Made by a program: the position numbers and the translations under genes. Under the pieces are notes generated by a model. The model searched no databases. It was given only the letters and a program-made list of their open reading frames with translations, and was not told the DNA's origin. This document shows, piece by piece, positions 1-8,244 of a DNA stretch of 26,790 nucleotides (position 1 is its first letter; each line of letters starts with the position of its first letter). The DNA comes from Rhodobacteraceae bacterium UBA7436 (GTDB lineage Bacteria; Pseudomonadota; Alphaproteobacteria; Rhodobacterales; Rhodobacteraceae), in assembly GCA_002478745.1 (NCBI GenBank), contig DLQI01000106.1, positions 28,515-55,304 of the forward strand. The letters are read 5' to 3'.

Positions 1-103
1 CCCAGATCGGGCTGATGCAGCTGAACGGGCACTCCGCGCCGCCATTACGATTGGCAGCACAAAGCCAACGCTACCCGACCTTATTCACGAAAGAATTGGT
101 TGA
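1..103 (+). CDS. deoA: Thymidine phosphorylase, C-terminal end (partial)
   Basis: An open frame enters the window at base 2 and stops at TGA 101-103, giving 33 residues that read PDRADAAERALRAAI, then TIGSTKPTLPDLIHERIG. The pattern of an alanine-rich helix followed by a short Pro/Ile/Glu-rich tail resembles the C-terminus of DeoA, which cleaves thymidine and deoxyuridine to base plus deoxyribose-1-phosphate. Its stop overlaps the deoB start by one base (TGATG), which fits translational coupling in a salvage operon. The assignment rests on a short tail plus the deoB neighbour, so the family call is inference; that some coding gene ends here is well supported. Confidence 0.7.
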   Translation, partial: PDRADAAERALRAAITIGSTKPTLPDLIHERIG

Positions 104-1305
104 TGGTAGTGAACGACGTGTCTGCAAAAGGGCGTGCGTTTTTGGTCGTTCTGGACTCTGTCGGTATAGGCGGGGCGCCGGACGCAGATCAATATTTCAA
201 CGGCGATTTGCCCGATACGGGATCAAACACCTTTGGTCACATCGCGCAGGCTTGCACCGATGGGTTGGCGGAAGAGGGGCGCAGTGGCCCCCTAAATATT
301 CCAAACCTTGCAGCGCTGGGCATGTTCCACGCAGAGGCTTTGGCGAACGGACGTGCCTTTGATGGTGCACCAGCGACCGGCACTTGGGGCGCGGCCCAAG
401 AAGTGTCTAGGGGCAAAGATACTCCGTCAGGTCACTGGGAATTGGCGGGATTACCGGTTCCTTGGGATTGGCACTATTTCCCAGACGAGACGCCAGCGTT
501 CCCCGATGAGGTGACCAAAGCGATATGTGAAATTGCCAATGTCGATGGTATCTTAGGCAACAGTCACGCGTCAGGCACAGGTGTCATCGACGAATTGGGC
601 GCTGCCCATATGCAAACGGGTCAGCCCATCTGCTACACGTCTATCGACAGCGTCCTGCAGATCGCAGCGCATGAAGAAACCTTTGGGTTAGAGCGGCTAT
701 TGGACCTGTGTCAGCGCCTTGCGCCTATGGTGCACAAAATGAAACTGGGCCGCGTTATCGCCCGTCCATTTCTGGGCGAACCGGGCCGTTTTGAACGCAC
801 ACCGCGTAGACGTGATTACGCAATCACACCACCCGCGCCTGTCCTAAGCAATTGGGTCCAAGACGCTGGTCGCCACGTCTATGCGATTGGCAAAATAGGT
901 GACATCTTTTCGATGCAGGGCTTTAACGAGGTGCGCAAAGGCACCGATGCCCAGTTGATGCAGCATCTGGATAATCTGGTGAGTGACGCCGTTGAGGGCA
1001 GTCTGACCTTCGCAAATTTTGTGGAGTTTGACAGTCAATATGGTCATCGCCGCGATGTCTCGGGCTATGCCCGTCACCTTGAATGGTTCGACCGTGAAGT
1101 CGGGGGGATGATCGCGCGCCTTGGCCGTGATGATATCATGGTCTTCACCGCAGATCACGGCAACGATCCGACTTGGATTGGCACTGATCACACCCGCGAG
1201 CGGGTTCCTGTTGTCATTGCCGGTGGCAAAGCGAAAGAGTTGGGGCATATCGGTTTTGTTGATGTTGCGGCGATTGTTTCTGCACATTTGGGTATCAGTG
1301 CATAA
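103..1305 (+). CDS. deoB: Phosphopentomutase
   Basis: DeoB interconverts ribose- or deoxyribose-1-phosphate and the 5-phosphate, linking nucleoside phosphorolysis to central carbon metabolism in the cytoplasm. The protein is 400 residues, the usual length for the family. Alkaline-phosphatase-superfamily metal motifs are visible: VVLDSVGIGGAPD near residues 15-27, GKDTPSGHWE at 104-113 (the Thr of GKDT is the expected phosphoacceptor), and FTADHGNDPTWIGTDHTRE near the C-terminus with the metal-binding Asp and His residues. I chose ATG 103 because it overlaps the deoA stop by one base; a TTG at 100 is also in frame but less likely. It is followed by a 69-bp gap without a terminator and then upp, so the genes are probably co-transcribed. 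Confidence 0.95.
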   Translation: MVVNDVSAKGRAFLVVLDSVGIGGAPDADQYFNGDLPDTGSNTFGHIAQACTDGLAEEGRSGPLNIPNLAALGMFHAEALANGRAFDGAPATGTWGAAQEVSRGKDTPSGHWELAGLPVPWDWHYFPDETPAFPDEVTKAICEIANVDGILGNSHASGTGVIDELGAAHMQTGQPICYTSIDSVLQIAAHEETFGLERLLDLCQRLAPMVHKMKLGRVIARPFLGEPGRFERTPRRRDYAITPPAPVLSNWVQDAGRHVYAIGKIGDIFSMQGFNEVRKGTDAQLMQHLDNLVSDAVEGSLTFANFVEFDSQYGHRRDVSGYARHLEWFDREVGGMIARLGRDDIMVFTADHGNDPTWIGTDHTRERVPVVIAGGKAKELGHIGFVDVAAIVSAHLGISA

Positions 1306-1374
1306 ACGACCCTGTCTTAGGTTGCGTCTGTCTGCGCACCTTGGCAATAATACCCAAACACAAAGGAGTCCCCC

Positions 1375-2007
1375 ATGTCTGAGCATTTGACTGTCGTTGA
1401 TCACCCGTTGGTCCAGCACAAATTGTCTATCATGCGCGATAAGGGCACACCTAAGGTGCTATTCCGCCAGCTTTTGCGCGAAATCGCACAGCTTTTGGCC
1501 TATGAAGTGACCCGTGAGTTGCCCATGACAACCGAGCGCGTCGAAACACCGATGCAGCCAATGGATGCGCCAACACTGGCTGGTAAAAAACTAGCATTGA
1601 TTTCGATTTTGCGGGCAGGCAATGGCCTGCTTGATGGTGTGCTTGATCTGATCCCATCCGCGCGTGTTGGGTTCGTCGGACTGTACCGCGACGAAGAAAC
1701 GCTTCAGCCGGTTCAGTATTACTTCAAAGTGCCTGATGCGCTAAATGAACGTCTGGTTATCGCCGTTGATCCAATGTTGGCCACAGGTAACAGTTCTGTT
1801 GCGGCGATTGATCTGCTGAAGGAGGCAGGTGCCACTAACATCTTATTCCTGTGTCTTTTGGCGGCTCCCGAAGGGATCGTACGTATGAAAGAAGCGCATC
1901 CTGATGTGCGCATTGTGACCGCATCTGTGGATGAAAAACTGAATGAGATTGGCTATATCATCCCGGGATTGGGCGATGCGGGTGATCGGATGTTTGGGAC
2001 AAAGTAG
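1375..2007 (+). CDS. upp: Uracil phosphoribosyltransferase
   Basis: Upp converts uracil and PRPP to UMP and pyrophosphate, the pyrimidine base salvage step. The 210-residue length is typical. The PRPP-binding loop VDPMLATGNSS lies at residues 131-141, the ISILRAGNGLL segment at 76-86 and the uracil-binding C-terminal segment YIIPGLGDAGDRMFGT at 194-209; all match the family. A strong ribosome binding site (AAAGGAG) sits 6 bases before ATG 1375. It is the third gene of the deoA-deoB-upp run. Uracil released by DeoA acting on deoxyuridine could feed directly into this enzyme, which explains the clustering. Confidence 0.96.
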   Translation: MSEHLTVVDHPLVQHKLSIMRDKGTPKVLFRQLLREIAQLLAYEVTRELPMTTERVETPMQPMDAPTLAGKKLALISILRAGNGLLDGVLDLIPSARVGFVGLYRDEETLQPVQYYFKVPDALNERLVIAVDPMLATGNSSVAAIDLLKEAGATNILFLCLLAAPEGIVRMKEAHPDVRIVTASVDEKLNEIGYIIPGLGDAGDRMFGTK

Positions 2008-2033
2008 AATTTCCGCCCAAATTCGGTAACATT

Positions 2034-2053
2034 CCCTTTATTTCAAGGGTTTC
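2034..2053 (+). terminator. Weak candidate terminator after upp
   Basis: CCCTT at 2034-2038 pairs with AAGGG at 2045-2049 around a 6-base loop and is followed by TTT. The 5-bp stem is short, so this is only a possible end of the deoA-deoB-upp transcript. Confidence 0.3.
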
Positions 2054-2110
2054 CCCAGACAAAACCTGTGTTCTCAGTCAATCTGCCCACCATATCTAGT
2101 GGGGGCTCAG

Positions 2111-3478
2111 ATGAAGATTACCAGAGTTATAGCTTTGGCTGCACTCGTTGCGGCAAGCGGAGTTACAGTAACAAGTGCGCAAAACTTGCGCGATGCCGAT
2201 CAGCCAGCGGAATTTCCAGCAAGTTCTTATAAAGGCACGCAATATGTTGATAGCCGTGGCTGCGTCTATGTACGCGCCGGCATCAGTGGTAACGTATCTT
2301 GGATTCCACGGGTCTCGCGGGCTCGTAAACAGATCTGTGGCCAGACCCCATCGAATCCAGGTGCTGTTGCATCCGCTGCCCCAAAGGCAAAGGCACCTGT
2401 CCAGATCACTTTGGATGCACCAAAGGCCACTGCGCCAGTTGCAGTAAAGCCTAAGGTACGCAAACCCATCGCCGTTGCTGCAGCACCAAAGCGCAAAGTA
2501 AACCGTGTGAACGTGCGACGTCCTGCACCAGTGCGCAAACCAGTGATTGCAGCCGCTGCGCCGCAAGTCATCGCCGTGCAGCCAGCGCCACGCGCCCTTG
2601 CAAAGCGCAAAGTTGTGTCCATAGCCCAAACGGGTGCACGTGTCGCAAACGCATGCAACGGTGGCACAGCCACCCGCAAGGGTGTGCGGTGTGGTCCACA
2701 AACCCAACTTCACTATACCCCACGTACAAATGTTGCGACGGCTGCCCCCCGTGCCATCGCTCAGCCAACAGGCCGCATTGTTACAACGCACCGCGCTCAA
2801 GTTGCGACAGCCTCGCGCAGCTATCGCACACAAGTTAACACCATCAGCGGTGCAACACGAGTTGCACCCAAACATGTGGTCGTGAACCGCCAAAACACAC
2901 AGCAATTGCCGATCCCTCAAGGGTACCGTCCAGTTTGGGATGACGATCGTTTGAATCCACAACGTGCGGAACAGTCATTGGCTGGAAATGCTCAGATGAA
3001 GTTGATTTGGACGCAAACGGTACCACGTCGCTTGATCAACACAGCCGATGGGCGCGATGTCACTGCATCGACCCCTTTGGTTTACCCGTATTTGGATGTG
3101 GCCACGCAAACCCGCAACCTTGGCACAGTTTCGATTGTGCGCCGCGACAATGGTCAATTGGTTAAACGCATTCTGCGCAATCGTGCGTCAGCTAAGGTGC
3201 GCGCGCCGGTGATCTCGAGCCGTTCGGCCCCTGCCGTTCAGCCAAAACCAGTCGCAGCCACGTCGCAATATGTTCAGGTGGGCACCTACAACCAGCAAGG
3301 CAGTGCACAAACAGTTGCCAAGCGTATCCAACGTATGGGTCTGCCTGTTCGTATCGGTAAATATACACGAGGTGGCGCAACTTATCGCATGGTTATTGCA
3401 GGCCCATTTGGTTCAAACATCAACGGTGTTTTGTCCAAACTGCGCGCATCAGGATACCACAACGCATCACTGCGTTAA
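2111..3478 (+). CDS. Secreted SPOR-domain protein with long basic Ala/Pro linker
   Basis: The protein has 455 residues from ATG 2111, which follows GGGGG at 2101-2105; a GTG at 2099 is in frame but would bury the signal peptide. Residues 1-23 form a signal peptide (basic start, hydrophobic core, cleavage after TSA). Residues about 85-175 are a low-complexity linker rich in Ala, Pro, Val, Lys and Arg. Residues about 265-355 form a second conserved-looking region. Residues 386-455 form a SPOR domain (QYVQVGTYNQQGSAQ, then YRMVIAGPFG). SPOR domains bind peptidoglycan stripped of stem peptides, usually at division sites, so a periplasmic cell-wall role is likely. Four cysteines (51, 76, 182, 194) could form disulfides. 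The exact function is unknown. Confidence 0.85.
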   Translation: MKITRVIALAALVAASGVTVTSAQNLRDADQPAEFPASSYKGTQYVDSRGCVYVRAGISGNVSWIPRVSRARKQICGQTPSNPGAVASAAPKAKAPVQITLDAPKATAPVAVKPKVRKPIAVAAAPKRKVNRVNVRRPAPVRKPVIAAAAPQVIAVQPAPRALAKRKVVSIAQTGARVANACNGGTATRKGVRCGPQTQLHYTPRTNVATAAPRAIAQPTGRIVTTHRAQVATASRSYRTQVNTISGATRVAPKHVVVNRQNTQQLPIPQGYRPVWDDDRLNPQRAEQSLAGNAQMKLIWTQTVPRRLINTADGRDVTASTPLVYPYLDVATQTRNLGTVSIVRRDNGQLVKRILRNRASAKVRAPVISSRSAPAVQPKPVAATSQYVQVGTYNQQGSAQTVAKRIQRMGLPVRIGKYTRGGATYRMVIAGPFGSNINGVLSKLRASGYHNASLR

Positions 3479-3504
3479 GGTTCATAGCTAAGTTTAGAAT
3501 TGGG

Positions 3505-3532
3505 AAAGGGCGCGCCGCAAGGTGCGCCTTTT
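3505..3532 (+). terminator. Rho-independent terminator, probably bidirectional
   Basis: A 12-bp stem (3505-3516 with 3521-3532, two G-U pairs) is closed by a GCAA tetraloop and ends in TTTT. It lies between the convergent SPOR gene and the minus-strand gene that stops at 3535. The A-run on the left arm gives a U-run on the minus strand too, so it can serve both genes. Confidence 0.85.
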
Positions 3533-3534
3533 CG

Positions 3535-4548
3535 TTAGTTGCCACAGATCGCCTGAAGGCGCAGCCAATCACTGTCGCGCAGCAATGGCTGGCTTAGGGT
3601 GCCTGACACAGGATCGCCCTCAATCAAGCCAACTGTGCTTTCGCCTGTGACATCAATGGCCTTTGCATAAGGCGTGCTGCGAATGTTGGCGTCTTTGAAG
3701 GCTGCCAATAGCGCGGTTTCATCCGCTTGGGGACGAGGTGAGCTGATCACCGTCTCTGCGTAATCATCAAGCGCTTGAGACGGTAGGTTGCCTGTTGTCA
3801 GCAAGGTAAAGGTCGCCCGTAATCCAACATGACTCAGCATATCATCCAGTGCATCACTTGTTTGTCCGCGCACTTGTTCAGCTAGGATAAAGCCCGCAAT
3901 AACATCCGGTTCGTCATAATCTTCGACCAGCACCTTGTTCACCAGCACTTTGCCTCCAGGCAAATACAGGCTGTCCGTCAGGCCCGAGCGCAGCACGATC
4001 AGTTCCTTGGTCTTGGTGCGCAGAGCCAGCGTTTTTAAGGCAGGGGCCGCAGGGCGTGCTTGGCACGGTGTGCCAGCGATCCGTTCAATACGGGTCAGAA
4101 GTGCATCACCAATCTTTAAACGTGTCACATCTGGAACGACGCTTAATGTGTGTTTTTGCAGAGCACCGGGCAGCCAGAATATCAACGCTGCAGCGACCGC
4201 ACCAACGGAAACTGTCGCACCCATCCAGCGTAACCGACCGGGCTTGGGTCGTGTTCTGGACACTGCTTTGCGCAATGTCTCAATCGCATCGACCATTTCG
4301 GCCTCTGAATCCATCAACTCAAGCGTTTCACCGGGATCACCATCGGGATGAAATATAGCGGGTGATGTGGATGATCCATACCGATCCACTGCAGCCAATG
4401 ACCAATGCGCAATCGCCTGATCATTCATATCGCTGATGACCAGAGTGGCATCGCCAATAGATACAATCACCTCGCGCCGCTGTTCTTGCGGGGTGGGGCG
4501 CCACAGGCCTGTAGCTTCTAATCGATCATATTTAGCAAGTGCGGTCAT
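3535..4548 (-). CDS. Single-pass membrane protein with a degenerate M48-peptidase-like domain
   Basis: This 337-residue protein has no function I can name with certainty. Residues 1-105 are soluble and include a segment (about 24-60) that looks like a small beta-rich module. One membrane segment lies at about 108-128 (MGATVSVGAVAAALIFWL), so residues about 130-337 should be periplasmic. Within that part, SLYLPGGKVLVNKVLVED at 193-210 resembles the LPGG-x-IFVNxGLL strand-loop of M48 zinc peptidases. The segment that should hold the HExxH zinc motif reads AGFILAEQVRG (218-228) and lacks both histidines. I infer a non-catalytic relative of M48 proteases. The ribosome binding site before ATG 4548 is weak. 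It is convergent with the SPOR gene and probably monocistronic. Confidence 0.7.
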   Translation of the reverse strand: MTALAKYDRLEATGLWRPTPQEQRREVIVSIGDATLVISDMNDQAIAHWSLAAVDRYGSSTSPAIFHPDGDPGETLELMDSEAEMVDAIETLRKAVSRTRPKPGRLRWMGATVSVGAVAAALIFWLPGALQKHTLSVVPDVTRLKIGDALLTRIERIAGTPCQARPAAPALKTLALRTKTKELIVLRSGLTDSLYLPGGKVLVNKVLVEDYDEPDVIAGFILAEQVRGQTSDALDDMLSHVGLRATFTLLTTGNLPSQALDDYAETVISSPRPQADETALLAAFKDANIRSTPYAKAIDVTGESTVGLIEGDPVSGTLSQPLLRDSDWLRLQAICGN

Positions 4549-4640
4549 AGGTTATTGGGCTGCTCTGCCTGTTATTTATCCCAAGCTAACGCAGAGGCGT
4601 GAACTTGGGAAATGAATTCACCCAGCAGGTGATCGTGGGA

Positions 4641-6269
4641 TCAGAAATCCTTGGCTGCTGTGCGCAGTTCAAATTTCTGGATCTTACCGGTTGAGGTTTT
4701 TGGCAGCTCTTGGAACACTACTTTCTTTGGTGCTTTGAAGCTGGCCAAGGTCTGGCGGGCAAAGCTGATCATTTCGGCCTCGTCGCCTGTGCATCCCTCT
4801 TTCAACTCAATAAAGGCACAAGGCACTTCGCCCCATTTCTCATCAGGTTTGGCCACAACAGCAGCCAGTGAAACGTCAGGGTGACCCATTAGGACACCTT
4901 CGACTTCAACAGAACTGATGTTTTCACCACCTGAAATGATGATGTCTTTGGCGCGATCCGCAATCTGGATATAACCGTCAGGGTGTTGAATGGCCAAATC
5001 CTCAGAGTGGAAGTACCCGCCAGCAAAGGCTTTTGCCGTCGCCTCAGGGTTTTTCAAATACCCCTTCATGATGGAATTGCCGCGCATGACGATTTCACCT
5101 TGGGTCGCGCTGTCCATTGGGACTTGGACCATCTGATCGTCCATGACGGTGATGTGCTCCATCATCGGCATCGCAACACCTTGGCGGGCTTTGATCGCCG
5201 CCTTGGCCGCTTGATCCAAGTCATCCCAGTCCTCAGCTCGCCACACGCATTCTGTTACGTGGCCATAGCTTTCGGTCAGGCCGTAAACTTGGGTTACATT
5301 AAACCCAAGTGCCTCGATCTTGCCCAAGGTGGCAGGCGCTGGTGGGGCACCAGCGGTGAACACTTCCACGTTGTGATCGAATGCGCGGCGCTCGTTGTCA
5401 GGTGAATTGACGATCATGTTCAACACAATCGGCGCGCCGCCAAAATGGGTCACACCTTCATCTGCAATGGCATTATAAATTGCGCCTGCAGTGATATCGC
5501 GACAGCAAACCAACGTTCCACCAATGACGGGCATCATCCATGTGTGGTTCCAGCCGTTACAATGAAACAGCGGCACAATCGCCATAAACACAGGATGCAG
5601 AACCATGCGCCATGAAATCACAGTACCCATTGTCATCTGATAGGCCCCACGGTGATGATAAACGACGCCTTTGGGGCGACCTGTGGTGCCGGAGGTATAG
5701 TTCAGCGCAAGGCTTTCCCATTCGTCTTCTGGCATGATCCATTCAAATGTAGGGTCCGCAGCAGCCAGCATATCCTCGTATGTTTTGTGACGCCCAGATG
5801 CCGGCCAACCGTTGGCCGCGTCTGGCACTTCAACGATCACAGGCTTTGGGCCTTTAAGGCGTGCAACAGCGGCTTCGGCCAATTCTACGAACTGTGGGTC
5901 GGCTAAGATCACCTTGGCCTCACCATGTTCAAAAATATAGGCAACGGTATCGACGTCGAGGCGCGTGTTGATCGTGTTCAATACCGCGCCACACGCGGGA
6001 ACGCCAAAATGGGCCTCTGCCTGTGCGGGAAGATTGGGGATCAAGGTGGCAACCACATCACCAGGGGTAACACCCATATCAGCCAAACCAGCGGCAAGAC
6101 GGGTGCAGCGTTCATAATACTGGGCATATGTCACACGATGATCGCCATAGATTACAGCGGTGCGGGTGGCAAAAACATGGGCGGCGCGGCGCAAATGCGA
6201 CAGCGGCGTAAGTGGTACATAGTTGGCAGGACATTTGCCCAAACCCGTTTCGTCGTTCATCCAGCCCAT
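4641..6269 (-). CDS. AMP-dependent acyl-CoA ligase (medium/long-chain acyl-CoA synthetase type)
   Basis: The enzyme activates a carboxylic acid with ATP and CoA through an acyl-adenylate. The 542 residues are typical of the ANL superfamily. Motifs in order: P-loop YTSGTTGRPKG at 191-201, FHCNGW at 235-240, YGLTES at 329-334, HSEDLA around 421-426, the hinge region with DRAKDIIISGGENIS at 438-452, and the C-terminal PKTSTGKIQK with catalytic Lys at about 529. ATG 6269 has a good site (GGGGAG, 6 bases away). It resembles acyl-activating enzymes annotated in roseobacters as acyl-CoA synthetases, some of which act on methylmercaptopropionate (DmdB-type). Sequence alone does not fix the substrate, so no symbol is given. 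It is divergent from the transporter at 6363. Confidence 0.9.
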   Translation of the reverse strand: MGWMNDETGLGKCPANYVPLTPLSHLRRAAHVFATRTAVIYGDHRVTYAQYYERCTRLAAGLADMGVTPGDVVATLIPNLPAQAEAHFGVPACGAVLNTINTRLDVDTVAYIFEHGEAKVILADPQFVELAEAAVARLKGPKPVIVEVPDAANGWPASGRHKTYEDMLAAADPTFEWIMPEDEWESLALNYTSGTTGRPKGVVYHHRGAYQMTMGTVISWRMVLHPVFMAIVPLFHCNGWNHTWMMPVIGGTLVCCRDITAGAIYNAIADEGVTHFGGAPIVLNMIVNSPDNERRAFDHNVEVFTAGAPPAPATLGKIEALGFNVTQVYGLTESYGHVTECVWRAEDWDDLDQAAKAAIKARQGVAMPMMEHITVMDDQMVQVPMDSATQGEIVMRGNSIMKGYLKNPEATAKAFAGGYFHSEDLAIQHPDGYIQIADRAKDIIISGGENISSVEVEGVLMGHPDVSLAAVVAKPDEKWGEVPCAFIELKEGCTGDEAEMISFARQTLASFKAPKKVVFQELPKTSTGKIQKFELRTAAKDF

Positions 6270-6362
6270 ATGCGCTCTCCCCTTCGCGTGATCACAACGC
6301 TTGAATCGTGTGGAAAACAGGATATTGCAAGTACAATGAACTGAAAAGCAAAGTCTTCTTAT

Positions 6363-7289
6363 ATGAACGCTATTCCAACCCCATTAGACATTCAGACGCG
6401 GCCAATGGCGGCAGCCCTGTGTATGATCGGTGCGATGGTCCTTTTGGGGTTCGTTGATAACTTTGTCGCCACCGTGGCAGAAGAGATCAGCATCTGGCAG
6501 TTCCTTGCGGTTCGCGCCTCAATGGCGATCCCGCTGATCTGCCTTATGTCGATGATGGGTTTGGGCACGATGCGCCCGAAACGGTTTTGGGCGGTTGCTG
6601 TGCGCAGTCTGCTGACAGCGACGGGCCTGATGCTGTACTTTGGGTCACTTGCCTTTATGCCAATTGCGCAATCCTTGGCGGGCCTGTTCACCTCCCCCAT
6701 TTTTGTGCTGCTGATCAGTGCGTTTGTCCTCAAGCAGACGATTGGCAAATGGCGCGTAATTGCGGTGGCTGTAGGCTTTAGTGGGATCCTTTTGGTCCTT
6801 GGCGTCCAAGATGGCGCACCGGGCTGGATCATGATGATGCCTGTGGCAGGCGGATTGATCTATGCAACTGGCTCAATGGCGACCCGCATTTTATGTTCAG
6901 AGGAAAGCACGATCTCCATGCTTGCAGGTATCATGATCGTTCAATTCATCATCGGAACATTGGCATTGGTCGGTTTGACGATCTGGTCACCTGTTGTGCC
7001 AGCGGGTGCAGACGGGTTCCTGCTGCGTGGTTTGGTTTGGCCGATTGAAACCGTATTTCCATACATTGCAATGCAGGCCGTTATTTCGGTGGCGGGCGTT
7101 TTCCTATTGATCCGCGCCTATCAGTGGGGCGAAGCCAGCCAAGTGTCGGTGTTGGAATATTCCATCATGATCTTTGGCCCATTCTTTGCGTGGCTGTTGA
7201 TGGGACAATCTATCACACCGACGATGATGGCGGGGATTGCCCTGATCATGATTGCGGGTGGGATCATCGCGGTGCGTTCCAAAGAGTGA
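6363..7289 (+). CDS. EamA/DMT-family membrane transporter
   Basis: The 308-residue protein consists almost entirely of hydrophobic helices, and ten membrane segments can be placed in two halves of five, the hallmark of the drug/metabolite transporter superfamily (EamA repeats at about 15-150 and 160-305). Conserved family features include the segment WQFLAVRASMAIPL in helix 2, and a glutamate (VLEYSIMIFGPFFAWLL) in the second repeat near the C-terminus. The substrate cannot be inferred; relatives export amino acids or other small metabolites. ATG 6363 has no clear ribosome binding site; an internal ATG (Met15) is an alternative start. The 93-bp gap to the divergent acyl-CoA ligase probably holds both promoters. 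Confidence 0.88.
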   Translation: MNAIPTPLDIQTRPMAAALCMIGAMVLLGFVDNFVATVAEEISIWQFLAVRASMAIPLICLMSMMGLGTMRPKRFWAVAVRSLLTATGLMLYFGSLAFMPIAQSLAGLFTSPIFVLLISAFVLKQTIGKWRVIAVAVGFSGILLVLGVQDGAPGWIMMMPVAGGLIYATGSMATRILCSEESTISMLAGIMIVQFIIGTLALVGLTIWSPVVPAGADGFLLRGLVWPIETVFPYIAMQAVISVAGVFLLIRAYQWGEASQVSVLEYSIMIFGPFFAWLLMGQSITPTMMAGIALIMIAGGIIAVRSKE

Positions 7290-7364
7290 GTCATTAATCC
7301 GACACTGTTTGGTCATTGGTAAAAACCGCTCAACGAATGTGGTTTGTGAGAGTAGAGTACCTCC

Positions 7365-8012
7365 ATGATTATCAGTCTTGGCCGCAAATACATCTTCGTA
7401 CATGCCCCCAAAACCGCTGGCACCTCGATGGCGCTGGCGCTTGAAGCGCGCGCGATGAAGGATGACATCATGCTGGGCGACACGCCCAAAGCGGTGAAAC
7501 GGCGCAAGCGGTTGCGGGATGTAAAAACGGCGGGGCGGCTGTGGAAACACTCGACCTTGGCGGATGTTGATGGGCTGGTGACATCGGCGCAGATGGATGA
7601 CGCGTTTATCTTCACATTGGTGCGCAACCCTTGGGATCGGATAGTCAGCTATTACCATTGGCTGCAAAAACAGAAATTTGAACATTATGCGGTCACATTG
7701 GCCCAAACCAAAACGTTCACAGACTTTGTTCAAGATGCCGCAATCCTTGCGAGCTTTAGCGCTACACCGGCCAGCCATTATATGACGGATGCTTTGTGTA
7801 AGGAACGCTGCAATGCCTATATCCGGATAGAGAATTTCGCGCAGGACGTGTTTTCTTTGGCCGAACATTTGAAGTTTGAACTGGCGCTTGAGCACGTGAA
7901 CAAGTCCGAGCGCAGGGCAGATTATAAGAGCTATTACAATGATAGTACCTGCGCGGCTGTGCAAATGGCATGTTCAGAGGACATCGAAAGATTCTGCTAT
8001 TCATTCGATTAA
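7365..8012 (+). CDS. Sulfotransferase family protein (Sulfotransfer_2 type)
   Basis: Sulfotransferases move a sulfuryl group from PAPS to an acceptor. Both PAPS-binding motifs are present in this 215-residue protein: the 5'-phosphosulfate loop HAPKTAGTS at 13-21 and the 3'-phosphate motif LVRNPWDRIVSYY at 85-97. A histidine at 62 (WKHSTL) sits where the family often has a catalytic base. Bacterial members usually modify cell-surface polysaccharides or lipids, but the acceptor here is unknown. No signal peptide is visible, so it is probably cytoplasmic. The next gene on the same strand is the Hint-domain protein after a 232-bp gap, so joint transcription is uncertain. Confidence 0.85.
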   Translation: MIISLGRKYIFVHAPKTAGTSMALALEARAMKDDIMLGDTPKAVKRRKRLRDVKTAGRLWKHSTLADVDGLVTSAQMDDAFIFTLVRNPWDRIVSYYHWLQKQKFEHYAVTLAQTKTFTDFVQDAAILASFSATPASHYMTDALCKERCNAYIRIENFAQDVFSLAEHLKFELALEHVNKSERRADYKSYYNDSTCAAVQMACSEDIERFCYSFD

Positions 8013-8125
8013 GAGTTGAATCGACCTTAAGAATTTTTTCCTTCAAATTTGTTTCTACTTTTAGGTTAATTCTTTGATTGCCATCGGATTGCCTCAGTAT
8101 GGCGAAACAATGCCCCAAATACGCC

Positions 8126-8184
8126 CCGATTTGGACCAAGCAGTGTCATGCGAATCGTTGCAACTGAACTCACTGCTTAATCGG
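8126..8184 (+). other. Inverted-repeat structure in the leader of the Hint gene
   Basis: AAGCAGTG (8138-8145) is an exact complement of CACTGCTT (8171-8178). It is nested inside CCGAT (8126-8130) pairing with ATCGG (8180-8184). An alternative pairing joins TTGGA (8131-8135) and TCCAA (8193-8197). The structure lies 60 bases before the preferred start of the next gene and could be an RNA leader or operator. Function unknown. Confidence 0.4.
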
Positions 8185-8244
8185 CGTTGGGTTCCAAAAC
8201 TACGGATCTGCCACCTAACGCCTCACACCATGGGGATGGAAAAT

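Noticed and set aside
1307..1320. 14-base exact repeat CGACCCTGTCTTAG shared with 18785-18798
   Set aside because: A match of this length is expected by chance in a window of this size, and the contexts (after deoB, after the DmdC-family start) are unrelated.
2096..2962. Long minus-strand frame of 288 codons opposite the SPOR gene
   Set aside because: It is rich in Cys and Trp, has no ribosome site, and mirrors the biased Ala/Lys/Pro codons of the real gene.
4641..6269. Naming the ligase dmdB
   Set aside because: The general ANL motifs fit many acyl-CoA ligases, and the sequence does not resemble the DmdB I remember best closely enough to claim the substrate.
7104..7964. Minus-strand frame of 286 codons across the transporter and sulfotransferase
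   Set aside because: It is antisense to two genes with clear family motifs and crosses their gap; composition is Arg/His/Gln-rich as expected for a shadow.
8074..8244. N-terminal extension of the Hint protein from TTG 8074
   Set aside because: The 57 extra residues show no family resemblance, the start has no ribosome site, and good ATG codons with a GGGGA site follow.
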